A stretch of 49,037 nucleotides of DNA from Planctomycetaceae bacterium. Its GTDB lineage: Bacteria; Planctomycetota; Planctomycetia; Planctomycetales; Planctomycetaceae. Positions within the stretch are counted from its first letter, which is position 1. Every line of letters starts with the position of its first letter. The notes below the pieces were generated by a model. It made no database searches and was not told the origin of the DNA. It saw nothing but the letters and a program-made list of their open reading frames with translations. The stretch lies in contig JADZEF010000198.1 of the NCBI GenBank assembly GCA_020850695.1, positions 1 to 49,037 of the forward strand, in the 5' to 3' direction. A program made the translations under genes and the position numbers. Positions 1 to 7,902 of this stretch are shown piece after piece.

Positions 1-203
1 AGCAACGCCAGGGATCACTGAGTTGGGAACGCCTCGACAATCGGACTCACTTCCGACTGGTCGTTCCGGACGATACGGGAGAGTCGATCGACGGCAGCAG
101 CTGGGTTGTGAATTTGCCGGGAGACGCCGGTCCTGACGACATCGATCTCGATCGAGCCACGATCATTCAGCCCGCGACTTCGCCCCTGGACTCACTCTCA
201 TGA
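1..203 (+). CDS. C-terminal end of a probable sensor histidine kinase (partial)
   Basis: An open frame enters from the left edge (frame starting at base 3) and stops at TGA 201-203, leaving 66 residues. Its first part, G-S-L-S-W-E-R-L-D-N-R-T-H-F-R-L-V-V-P, looks like the last strand of a HATPase_c domain, where a glycine-rich turn is followed by T-x-F-x-L-x-x-P. The remaining tail of about 40 residues is acidic and resembles nothing I know. A sigma54 response regulator starts 139 bases downstream on the same strand, so a two-component pair is the natural reading. The ATP-binding N, G1 and G2 boxes and the phosphorylated histidine would lie outside the window, so the kinase call is inference. 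Confidence 0.5.
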   Translation, partial: QRQGSLSWERLDNRTHFRLVVPDDTGESIDGSSWVVNLPGDAGPDDIDLDRATIIQPATSPLDSLS

Positions 204-342
204 GCCAAGCGGAATTCGATCCTTGACCCGGCAATCATCAGGACGGGAAAATATCTGTCGGCACTCGGACAAGCCGCCGCAACAATCCCGCCAGCCGCGA
301 CAGTTTGACATCAATCGTTTCCTGCGACGTTGACAGGCCCTC

Positions 343-1782
343 ATGAGCCACGTTCTGATCGTCGACGACGAACCGAGCATCTGCTGGGGGTTCCGTGAGT
401 TTCTCACGGAAGACGGGCATGACGTGTCGGTCGCGGCCTCGGCAGAGGAGGCGCTGCAGCTCGTTGAGCAGCGGACACCGGACGCCGTGGTCATGGACGT
501 CCGCCTGCCCGGCATGGACGGGCTGACGGCTCTTCGTGAGTTGCGGCGGCGTGCAGGGAATGTTCCCGTGATTGTGATCACGGCATTCGGAAATCTGGAG
601 ACTGCCGTCGAGGCGGTGCGGCAGGGGGCGTTCGACTACCTTCCGAAGCCGTTCGACCTCCAGCAGGCATCGGACATTGTGGGGCGGGCGCTGCAATCCC
701 GAAAGGCCAAAGACGCCGCACCGGAGGCCGAAGGGCTGGCTGCCCGCGACCAACTCGTCGGGGCTTCGCCGGCGATGCAGCAGGTTTTCAAGCAGATTGC
801 GCTGGTCGCCGCTTCGGATGTGCCCGTGCTCATCACCGGAGAGAGCGGCACAGGAAAGGAGCTTGTGGCCCGCGCGGTGCACCGCAACAGCCCGCGCGCG
901 GACCATCCGTTCGCCCCCGTGTGCCTCGCGGCGCTCAGCCCCGGCGTCGTCGAAAGCGAGCTATTCGGTCACGTCAAAGGTGCATTTACGGGGGCCACGG
1001 CGGATCGTCGAGGGCTGCTCGAGCTGGCGGGCGAAGGAACCGTCCTTCTGGACGAAATCGCCGATACGTCGCCGGCGCTCCAAGTGAAGCTGCTGCGAAC
1101 CATCGAAGAGCGGGAGGTCATTCCGGTGGGAGATGCCCAGGCTCGTCCCATTCGAGCGCGGCTGGTGGCGGCGACCAACCGTTCGTTGCACGACCTCATC
1201 CGAGCCGGGGAGTTCCGCGAGGATCTGTTCTTCCGTCTGAGCGTTTTCCACATCCAGCTTCCCCCGTTGCGGGATCGCCTCGACGACATCCCCCTCCTGG
1301 CCGAGCACTTCGTGCGGTTGTGCCGCCCGGCCGGCTTGTCGTGCCGCATGTCGGACGAATTTCTGGCCGCCTTGAGGGCGCGGCGTTGGCCGGGGAACGT
1401 GCGGGAGCTGCGGAACGTCATCGAGCATGCGGCGATCGTCTCGCGGAGCGGCATTCTCGGGCCAGAGCATCTTCCGAGCGAGTCGTCGCATTCGACGGGG
1501 GCGCCGTCCGGGGAGGGAGCGGGACCGGCCATTGTTTTGACCGAATGGGTCAAGCAGCAATCGGCTGCGGCGGGGCTGGCGGGGGGAGACGACGGCGTCT
1601 ATGAGCGCTACCTGGCGCTCGTCGAGCCCCCGCTGTTGAAGTCAGTGCTGGAGCAGTGCGGGTACAACCGCGCCGCGGCCGCCCAGATGCTGGGCATTCA
1701 CCGGGCGACGCTGCGACAGAAGCTCCGCCGGTATGGAATCGACGATCCGCCCCCGTGGCGGACGGAAGGTTCCCGGGGATGA
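343..1782 (+). CDS. NtrC-family sigma54-dependent response regulator
   Basis: 479 residues with the full three-domain architecture. The receiver (about 1-120) has the acidic pair D8/D9, phospho-acceptor D52 in V-V-M-D-V-R, a conserved T80 and K102 in L-P-K-P-F. The AAA+ domain (about 138-370) has Walker A GESGTGKE (166-173), the sigma54-contact loop GAFTGA (213-218) and Walker B T-V-L-L-D-E-I (233-239). A Fis-type helix-turn-helix lies near 440-465 (N-R-A-A-A-A-Q-M-L-G-I-H-R-A-T-L). The intact GAFTGA loop means it should activate RNA polymerase with sigma54. It follows a probable sensor kinase fragment, so it is likely that kinase's partner. Targets cannot be read from the window. Its stop is one base from the stop of the convergent DUF4058 gene. 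Confidence 0.95.
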   Translation: MSHVLIVDDEPSICWGFREFLTEDGHDVSVAASAEEALQLVEQRTPDAVVMDVRLPGMDGLTALRELRRRAGNVPVIVITAFGNLETAVEAVRQGAFDYLPKPFDLQQASDIVGRALQSRKAKDAAPEAEGLAARDQLVGASPAMQQVFKQIALVAASDVPVLITGESGTGKELVARAVHRNSPRADHPFAPVCLAALSPGVVESELFGHVKGAFTGATADRRGLLELAGEGTVLLDEIADTSPALQVKLLRTIEEREVIPVGDAQARPIRARLVAATNRSLHDLIRAGEFREDLFFRLSVFHIQLPPLRDRLDDIPLLAEHFVRLCRPAGLSCRMSDEFLAALRARRWPGNVRELRNVIEHAAIVSRSGILGPEHLPSESSHSTGAPSGEGAGPAIVLTEWVKQQSAAAGLAGGDDGVYERYLALVEPPLLKSVLEQCGYNRAAAAQMLGIHRATLRQKLRRYGIDDPPPWRTEGSRG

Positions 1783-1783
1783 C

Positions 1784-2578
1784 TCACCGTCGGCCGGCCG
1801 CCTTGAGCAGCTGGTCGGCCCATGCGGCGTCATCGCCTGTCAGAGGGGGAACGGGATCGGCGCGATAGTCGGTCCGGGCGTATCGTCCCTTCTGATAGCA
1901 CTCGTCGAAGATCGCCTGAAGGTCGAGCAGGACGGGTTTTTCGTTCGGGCGGAGGGGGATCGGCAACGCGAGAAGTCGACTGCGCAGCGGAAATGCGAAG
2001 ACCTCTGGGTTCTCTTTCCGTTGTGCCCGGCTGACGCAGGCCAATGCACCCCGTCGCCATTCCGCCGGAATGACTTCCTCGTCGACCGCGAAGACGCGTT
2101 GTCCGCTGCGAATGAGGTCGATTTCGACCAGGCTGGCATTCGACTGCAACTCCTGCGCCTGCTTCTGCCGGTATTGCCGCATCCCTTCGCCACTCACCTT
2201 GTTGGCCGGGCTGAGAAACTCGATCACTGTGATCACTTCGTCGCCGTCGGCATCGCGGATTTCGATGAAGCCCTCGGTGAGGGGATCGTGCTGAATATGG
2301 CAGATGACCGAGGGGGCGACCGTCATGTCTGCCGTGGCGACTCGGCCGGCAGCCAGCGCTGAGGGAGTCCATTCGGTCACGAAGACATCGGGGGCGATGC
2401 TCCGCAACCGCTCCCCTTCGTTCTCGACGTAGACTCGCTCTTCCACCCGCGCGACAAGATCTGCTGGTAGCGACGCCTGGAGAGCGTCCGACGAATACTG
2501 GATCAGGCGATGATGGACATCGCCCCAATAGCGTTCCAGATAGGGGTCGAAGCCAGGGAAGGGGCTGTGTGTGGTCAT
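1784..2578 (-). CDS. DUF4058 family protein
   Basis: 264 residues from ATG at 2576-2578. The N-terminus M-T-T-H-S-P-F-P-G-F-D-P-Y-L-E is the hallmark of DUF4058, which usually begins with a PFPGMDPYLE-like sequence. The body keeps the expected order: a W-x-D-V-H-H segment, an R-x-x-P-D-V-F-V segment, and I-E-F-L-S-P-A-N-K, which resembles the E-x-x-x-P-x-x-K core of PD-(D/E)XK-like folds. The family is common in cyanobacteria and planctomycetes and has no established function. The frame stays open upstream to 2980, but that extension is low-complexity and lies in the divergent promoter region of aceE, so the later ATG is chosen. The gene converges on the response regulator and diverges from aceE. 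Confidence 0.85.
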   Translation of the reverse strand: MTTHSPFPGFDPYLERYWGDVHHRLIQYSSDALQASLPADLVARVEERVYVENEGERLRSIAPDVFVTEWTPSALAAGRVATADMTVAPSVICHIQHDPLTEGFIEIRDADGDEVITVIEFLSPANKVSGEGMRQYRQKQAQELQSNASLVEIDLIRSGQRVFAVDEEVIPAEWRRGALACVSRAQRKENPEVFAFPLRSRLLALPIPLRPNEKPVLLDLQAIFDECYQKGRYARTDYRADPVPPLTGDDAAWADQLLKAAGRR

Positions 2579-2891
2579 GATCCTGATTCTAACCAAATTT
2601 TGCGGTGAGCGTTTCTCCTCGTTTCGCGATCGGCCCACTGGTGCGATCTGGCATTCCAGGCAAGGTGCGTCATCCCCTCCGATTGCGTCGAAATTGCCGG
2701 TCGGGGACGCTAAGATGCCTGCCCCGTTTGGCCTGTTCCCGTCTGCGCAAAATCCTACAATACCGCGACGGCGAAGGCAGGATGCGCTCGCCGACCGCGC
2801 GGAGCGGAGGGCCAAACGCCCAACGTCTTGACACAACACAGCTTCAGTGCGCCCTGCTCGGGCGGCTGATTCCTCCCCGATGGAGGGGCCG
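2579..2891. other. Divergent intergenic region between the DUF4058 gene and aceE
   Basis: About 310 bases without a convincing gene. It must carry the promoters of both flanking genes. A TTGACA hexamer at 2828-2833 could be a -35 box for aceE, but no matching -10 box stands out at 16-18 bases, so I do not call a promoter. Confidence 0.5.
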
Positions 2892-5591
2892 ATGGCCATT
2901 ACCGAAGAAGTGATTGAGCTGGTAGAAGGTGGGATCGACGAGGTCGAGCTGAACGACTGGTTCGAGTCGATGGATGACATCCTCCATCGCTACGGCCCCG
3001 ACCGCCTCCAGGAACTCCTCGTCCAGTTGCAGGAACGGGCCTACCGCCGCGGCGTGACGATGCCCTTCACGGCCAACACGCCGTACATCAACACCATCCC
3101 CCGCGACAAGCAGCCCGTCTACCCCGGTGACCTCGAGATCGAACGCCGGATCAAGAGCATCATCCGGTGGAACGCGTTCGCGATGGTGGTCCGCGCCAAC
3201 AAGCACTATGACGGCGTCGGCGGCCACATCTCGACGTTCGCTTCGTCGGCCACTCTGTACGAGGTTGGATTCAATCACTTTTTCCACGCCCGCACCGCCG
3301 ATCACCCCGGCGACTTCGTCTACTTCCAGGGGCATGCGTCCCCTGGCATGTACGCGCGGGCTTTCATCGAAGGCCGGCTGAGCGAAGAAAACCTCGAAAA
3401 CTTCCGCCGCGAGCTGCCGCGGGGCATCGGCCTTTCGTCCTATCCGCACCCGTGGCTGATGCCGAACTTCTGGCAGGTCCCCACGGTCTCGATGGGCCTT
3501 GGCCCGATCACCGCCATCTACCATGCGCGCTTCCTGCGGTACATGGAGCACCGCGGTCTGATCGACACCTCGAAATCGAAGGTGTGGGCGTATCTCGGCG
3601 ACGGCGAATGCGACGAGCCTGAATCGCTCGGTGCTCTCACGCTGGCCTCGCGCGAGAAGCTCGACAACCTGATCTTCGTCATCAACTGCAACCTGCAGCG
3701 GCTGGACGGCCCGGTCCGCGGCAACGGCAAGATCATCCAGGAACTGGAAGCGGCCTTCCGCGGGGCCGGCTGGAACTGCATCAAGGTGGTCTGGGGGGGC
3801 GACTGGGATCCGCTTCTCGAGCAGGATGACGACGGGCATCTCGTCCGCCGCATGGGCGAAGTGGTCGACGGCCAGTACCAGAAGTACGTCGTCGAGCCGG
3901 GTTCGTACATCCGCGAGCACTTCTTCGGCCAGTCGCAGGAACTGCTCGACATGGTTGAGCATCTGTCCGACGAGCAGCTCTACAAGATGCGCCGCGGCGG
4001 TCACGACCCCGAGAAGGTCTTCGCCGCGTACCAGGCCGCGGTCGAGCACACGGGCGCTCCGACCGTCATCCTGGCGAAGACGATCAAGGGCTACGGTCTC
4101 GGCGAATCGGGAGAGGGCCGGAACGTGGCCCACAACCTGAAGAAGGCCAACGAGGACGAGCTGCGACAGTTCCGCAATCGCTTCTCGATTCCGATCGGCG
4201 ACAAAGAAGCCGCGAAGTGCGACTTCTACAAGCCGGCCGAAGACAGCGAGGAAATGAAGTATCTCCGCGCCCGGCGTGAAGAACTGGGTGGCTATGTTCC
4301 CGAGCGCAAGCCGACGACGGAGCGGCTCGAAGTTCCCGCTCTCAGCGGATTCGACAAGTTCCTGTCGGGGAGCGAAGGAAAGCCGGCCTCGACGACGATG
4401 GCCGTCGGAAACATCCTCAGCTCGCTGCTGCGGGACAAGAAGATCGGGAAGCGGATCGTGCCGATCATTCCCGACGAAGCCCGCACCTTCGGCATGGAAG
4501 GGCTGTTCAAGCAGTGCGGCATTTATGCCAGCCAGGGCCAGCTGTACGAGCCGGTCGATGCCGATCAGGTGATGTACTACAAGGAAGCCCGCGACGGGCA
4601 GATCCTTGAGGAAGGGATCAACGAGGCCGGCGCGATCTCGTCGTTCATTGCGGCCGGGACGTCGTATGCCAACCTCGGCACGACGATGATCCCGTTCTAC
4701 ATCTACTACTCGATGTTCGGCTTTCAGCGCGTCGGCGACCTCATCTGGCTGGCGGCGGATTCGCGCACGAAGGGCTTCCTGGTCGGCGGCACGTCCGGCC
4801 GCACCACGCTCAACGGCGAAGGCTTGCAGCACCAGGACGGCCACAGCCATCTGATCGCCGGCAGCGTCCCCACGCTCCACGCCTACGATCCTGCCTACGC
4901 CTACGAGATCGCCGTCATCGTCCAGGACGGCATGCGGCGGATGTACGCCGAGGGCGAGGACATCTTCTACTACCTCAGCGTGTACAACGAGAACTATGAG
5001 ATGCCGCCGATGCCGCAAAGCGTCGAGCAGGGCATCCTCAAGGGGATGTACAAGCTGTCGAGCACCGAAGGGAAGGACAAGAACGCGAAGCTCCGCCCGC
5101 AGCTCTTCGGCAGCGGGACGATTCTCCGCAGCGCCCTCGCCGCCCAGAAGCTGCTCGAGGAGAAATACGGCATCGGCACCGACGTCTGGAGCGTGACGAG
5201 CTACAACGAGCTGCGTCGCGGGGCGCTCGAAGCCGAGGCGTGGAACCGTCTCCATCCGAACGCCACCCCGAAGAAGAGCTACCTCGAGCAGACGCTCGAA
5301 GGGCTCAAGGGGCCGTTCATCGCGACGAGCGACAACGTCAAGCTGGTGGCCGACCAGATCCGCAACTGGATGCCCCCGCAGACGACCTACGTCGCCCTCG
5401 GAACCGACGGCTTCGGCCGCAGCGAGACCCGCGACGCCCTTCGCCGTCACTTCGAAATCGACGCCGAGTGCACCGCGTACGCGACGCTGTGGGCCCTGGC
5501 CCAGAACGGCCAGTTCGACAAGTCGAAGCTCGCCGAGGTCATCCAGGACCTCAACATCGACCCGGACAAGGTCTACGCCGCCACGGCGTGA
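2892..5591 (+). CDS. aceE: Pyruvate dehydrogenase E1 component, homodimeric type
   Basis: 899 residues, close to the roughly 890 of the enterobacterial enzyme. It decarboxylates pyruvate with thiamine diphosphate and passes the acetyl group to the lipoyl E2 subunit, making acetyl-CoA in the cytoplasm. Family features are the N-terminal W-F-E-S-M-D-D-I-L segment, the ThDP/Mg motif G-D-G-E-C-D-E-P-E-S followed by N-C-N-L-Q-R-L-D-G-P-V-R-G-N-G-K, and the downstream G-I-N-E-A-G and G-E-G-L-Q-H-Q-D-G-H-S segments. ATG 2892 is preferred because GGAGGGG lies just upstream at 2882-2888; an in-frame ATG at 2880 would add four residues. No E2 or E3 gene is next to it, so the complex is split across the genome. 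A strong hairpin follows at 5656. Confidence 0.95.
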   Translation: MAITEEVIELVEGGIDEVELNDWFESMDDILHRYGPDRLQELLVQLQERAYRRGVTMPFTANTPYINTIPRDKQPVYPGDLEIERRIKSIIRWNAFAMVVRANKHYDGVGGHISTFASSATLYEVGFNHFFHARTADHPGDFVYFQGHASPGMYARAFIEGRLSEENLENFRRELPRGIGLSSYPHPWLMPNFWQVPTVSMGLGPITAIYHARFLRYMEHRGLIDTSKSKVWAYLGDGECDEPESLGALTLASREKLDNLIFVINCNLQRLDGPVRGNGKIIQELEAAFRGAGWNCIKVVWGGDWDPLLEQDDDGHLVRRMGEVVDGQYQKYVVEPGSYIREHFFGQSQELLDMVEHLSDEQLYKMRRGGHDPEKVFAAYQAAVEHTGAPTVILAKTIKGYGLGESGEGRNVAHNLKKANEDELRQFRNRFSIPIGDKEAAKCDFYKPAEDSEEMKYLRARREELGGYVPERKPTTERLEVPALSGFDKFLSGSEGKPASTTMAVGNILSSLLRDKKIGKRIVPIIPDEARTFGMEGLFKQCGIYASQGQLYEPVDADQVMYYKEARDGQILEEGINEAGAISSFIAAGTSYANLGTTMIPFYIYYSMFGFQRVGDLIWLAADSRTKGFLVGGTSGRTTLNGEGLQHQDGHSHLIAGSVPTLHAYDPAYAYEIAVIVQDGMRRMYAEGEDIFYYLSVYNENYEMPPMPQSVEQGILKGMYKLSSTEGKDKNAKLRPQLFGSGTILRSALAAQKLLEEKYGIGTDVWSVTSYNELRRGALEAEAWNRLHPNATPKKSYLEQTLEGLKGPFIATSDNVKLVADQIRNWMPPQTTYVALGTDGFGRSETRDALRRHFEIDAECTAYATLWALAQNGQFDKSKLAEVIQDLNIDPDKVYAATA

Positions 5592-5655
5592 CACCGTGGG
5601 ATAGGCTTCCAGCCTGTCGTTCAGTCATAAGAAAAACGTGAGCCGGGTATTCCAT

Positions 5656-5695
5656 AAGAGGCGCCGCCGGATCGCAAGACCCGGCGGCGCCTCTT
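5656..5695 (+). terminator. Hairpin terminator after aceE
   Basis: A perfect 15-bp stem (5656-5670 with 5681-5695) closes a 10-base loop, 65 bases after the aceE stop. It lacks a clear T-tract on either strand. It could serve both aceE and the convergent toxin gene ending at 5760. Confidence 0.65.
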
Positions 5696-5759
5696 GCTTA
5701 CACGCGGTGTTGCAAGACGTGCAGGCAGTGGACGGGGAAGCGGCTTTGTCGTTGACGAA

Positions 5760-6056
5760 TCAGCTCCGACTCTGCCAGACAGACGGATCGCGGGAAGTGT
5801 GAAAGACCGCCAGAATGACAACTTGTTCCGGCTCTTCCAGGTAGTAGACGCAATACGGATATCCAGATACGAGCGCGAGCCGCGCATCCTTGTAAACCTT
5901 CGGAAAGAGCCGTGGTTGGTCGGCGATCCGCTCAAGGACATCTTCGACCGCGGCAGTGAACGCCGCCCCAAGCCCTCTCCGACGTTGCTCATACCAGTCT
6001 GCGGCATCATTGAACTCAGCCCGCGCGACTCGCCGGAAGATGACAGGTGAGGTCAT
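5760..6056 (-). CDS. ParE/RelE-superfamily toxin of a type II toxin-antitoxin module
   Basis: 98 residues from ATG 6054-6056. The order of features fits the ParE/RelE fold: an N-terminal strand I-F-R-R-V-A-R-A-E-F, a helix D-A-A-D-W-Y-E-Q-R-R-R-G-L-G, the segment F-P-K-V-Y-K-D-A-R-L-A-L-V, then the strand pair G-Y-P-Y-C-V-Y-Y and V-V-I-L-A-V-F-H-T-S-R-D-P. The closing H-T-S-R-D-P-x-x-W is typical of ParE-like members. Its start overlaps the antitoxin stop by four bases (ATGA), implying translational coupling. Whether it acts on gyrase (ParE-like) or mRNA (RelE-like) cannot be told from sequence. An in-frame upstream extension is rejected because it would run into the antitoxin gene. Confidence 0.87.
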   Translation of the reverse strand: MTSPVIFRRVARAEFNDAADWYEQRRRGLGAAFTAAVEDVLERIADQPRLFPKVYKDARLALVSGYPYCVYYLEEPEQVVILAVFHTSRDPSVWQSRS

Positions 6057-6283
6057 TGGCCGAATCGCGACAGGGCCTCGGACTTGATGACTTCCCAAGG
6101 AACGACGTCATCTGGATCTGCGGCGTGATCGGCCAGTCGCCGCTCCAATTCCTCCTGCTGGGACCTGGTCGGCAGGGGTGGGTGAGGATCGGCCGCGATG
6201 CTGTCCCAGATCGCGGTCGCGAGGGCGATACGGTCCTCAACGCTCATCTGGTCAATGCCAAGGGATTGCAACGTCGGCGCCAT
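6053..6283 (-). CDS. Addiction-module antitoxin (TIGR02574-like component)
   Basis: 76 residues from ATG 6281-6283, preceded by a GAGGAG Shine-Dalgarno on the minus strand. The sequence contains S-V-E-D-R-I-A-L-A-T-A-I-W-D-S-I, followed by a proline-containing turn, E-E-L-E-R-R-L-A-D-H and the ending V-P-W-E-V-I-K. This is the pattern of the short 'addiction module component' family that accompanies ParE/RelE toxins: the L-x-x-x-I-W-D-S-I helix and the V-x-W-E-x-V/I-K ending. It is translated first and overlaps the toxin by ATGA, the usual order. The promoter should lie in the 180 bases shared with the divergent hydrolase gene. Confidence 0.82.
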   Translation of the reverse strand: MAPTLQSLGIDQMSVEDRIALATAIWDSIAADPHPPLPTRSQQEELERRLADHAADPDDVVPWEVIKSEALSRFGQ

Positions 6284-6462
6284 CGGAAATCGCTCCTCGC
6301 AGTATTGGACTCGATGAAATTCTATCAGAGTGTCCCGCACCCCGCAGAGGCCGAACTTTCCTGTCAAGTCGGAATACCCTGGATCGTCGTCCTTGCTCTC
6401 TTGCGCCCGAGTGAGAATGATGCGCGGAAACTCCTGGCTGCTGAGACATCGGAAGGCCAAAC

Positions 6463-7734
6463 ATGGGAACGCGGAACTTCATTCCACTGACGCTGGCGTC
6501 GTGTCTTGTCGCATGGAACGCGATTCACGCGGCCGAATTTCCGAAGGGCTACCAGGCAGAAGTCTCCGTCACCGCTCCGACGCGTCTCGATGCCATCTTT
6601 CCGCTCGCCAATCAGAGCCCCGCGAAGCCGCCAGACGGGTGGCTCGACGGGTACGACTCGACGAAGCAGACGTTCGAGCTGTTCGTGCCGAAGGGCTACA
6701 ACGCGAAGAAGCCGGCCGCCGTCGTGCTGTTCATTTCGCCGAGCGCGAAGGCGATGGGATGGCCTCATTGGAAAGAGGCGTGCGAGAAGCACAACGTGAT
6801 CTTCGCCGGACCGCACAATGCGGGGAACGACTGCCCTCAGCCGCGGCGGGTGCGGATTGTCCTGGACGTCCTCGACGAGATTCGCCGCAGCTACAAGATC
6901 GATGCCGACCGCACCTACATCAGCGGCTTCAGCGGGGGCGGGCGGATCGTCTGCTCGATCGGCTTTGCGCTGCCCGAACTATTTGGCGGCGTCGTGCCGA
7001 TCTGTGCGGCCGGAGATCTGCGGGACGAGTCGTGGCTTCGGCAGCGGGTGATCGATCGGCTGAGCGTCGAGCACATCACCGGCGAGAGCGACTTCAACCG
7101 CGGCGAGGTAGAGCGGTTCCGCGGTCCGATTCTCGAAGAGGTGGGGGTGAGGTCGCGGGTGCGGGTGATTCCCAAGATGGGGCACGGAGTTCCTACGGGT
7201 CAGCCGCTGATCGAGACGTTGAAGTGGCTCGACGAGGGAGCGAAGGATCGGACGGCATTCGCGAAGCGGTTTCCCGCGAGCCGCATCGGCGGCGACGAAG
7301 AGGTTGCCCGGGGCACGTTGGCAAAGCAGCTGCTGGCCGAGGGGAAGGGGCGGCTGAAATCGGACAAGACGCTCTATTCGGGGCTGATGCAGCTCTCGGG
7401 AGTGCGGGTCCGCTGGGAGGACCTTCCCGAGGCGCGGGAGGCAACGCAGATCCTGACGGACTTTGACGCCAAGGATGCGAAGCCGTGGGAGGAGGACGAT
7501 ATCGCCGAGCAGCGCAAGTTCCTCATCGCCCGGGCCCGCGGCCTTGATCGATATGCGTCGGGGCCGCTGCCCGAGACCTACGCGAAGCAGAAGCCCGCGA
7601 TGATCGAGGGAGCGATCAAGCTGTGGTCGGACGTGATCCAGGACGGTCACGACCCGAAGGTGGTCGACGAGGCGAAGAAACGGGTGGTGGACCTCGCAGA
7701 CGCACTCCAGAAGGCCAGAGAATCGGAGAAATAG
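6463..7734 (+). CDS. Secreted alpha/beta hydrolase (esterase/polysaccharide-lyase-associated type)
   Basis: 423 residues with an N-terminal signal peptide (about 1-23, ending A-I-H-A-A). The serine hydrolase core shows the nucleophile elbow G-F-S-G-G-G with S157, a preceding D-R-T-Y-I-S strand, and a likely catalytic histidine in K-M-G-H-G-V-P. An oxyanion-side strand V-V-L-F-I-S-P lies near 87-94. The C-terminal 150 residues are helical and charged (K/E/R-rich) and match nothing I recognise; they may be a spacer or assembly module. A Shine-Dalgarno GGAAGG precedes the ATG. It is transcribed away from the toxin-antitoxin pair. The substrate is unknown; similar planctomycete proteins are annotated as esterases or PHB-depolymerase-like. 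Confidence 0.8.
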   Translation: MGTRNFIPLTLASCLVAWNAIHAAEFPKGYQAEVSVTAPTRLDAIFPLANQSPAKPPDGWLDGYDSTKQTFELFVPKGYNAKKPAAVVLFISPSAKAMGWPHWKEACEKHNVIFAGPHNAGNDCPQPRRVRIVLDVLDEIRRSYKIDADRTYISGFSGGGRIVCSIGFALPELFGGVVPICAAGDLRDESWLRQRVIDRLSVEHITGESDFNRGEVERFRGPILEEVGVRSRVRVIPKMGHGVPTGQPLIETLKWLDEGAKDRTAFAKRFPASRIGGDEEVARGTLAKQLLAEGKGRLKSDKTLYSGLMQLSGVRVRWEDLPEAREATQILTDFDAKDAKPWEEDDIAEQRKFLIARARGLDRYASGPLPETYAKQKPAMIEGAIKLWSDVIQDGHDPKVVDEAKKRVVDLADALQKARESEK

Positions 7735-7789
7735 CGAGGCGCCTTGGGCGTGCGACGATCCTGGTCTGCTCAAGCGCAGGACGACCATG

Positions 7790-7819
7790 AAAAAAGCCCG
7801 ACCTTTTCGGGTCGGGCTT
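7790..7819 (-). terminator. Rho-independent terminator of the YTV-type gene
   Basis: A 10-bp perfect stem (7794-7803 with 7810-7819) and a 6-base loop. On the minus strand it ends in six T residues (the A-run at 7790-7795). It therefore terminates the minus-strand gene ending at 7903. It may also stop readthrough from the convergent hydrolase. Confidence 0.87.
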
Positions 7820-7902
7820 CGTGTCGAACTGGCGGTTGGACGATCGACGGAGCTAAGTCAGTCATTTCACCACCGAGGCAAGCCCGGCAGGGTTTGACTA
7901 TG

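Noticed and set aside
2828-2856. TTGACA as the -35 box of an aceE promoter
   Set aside because: No acceptable -10 box at 16-18 bases; a single hexamer is not enough.
2844-5594. A 916-residue open frame on the minus strand across the whole of aceE
   Set aside because: It is the antisense of a strongly recognised gene in GC-rich DNA, where stop codons are rare in this frame; its protein is V/D/R-rich and has no domain.
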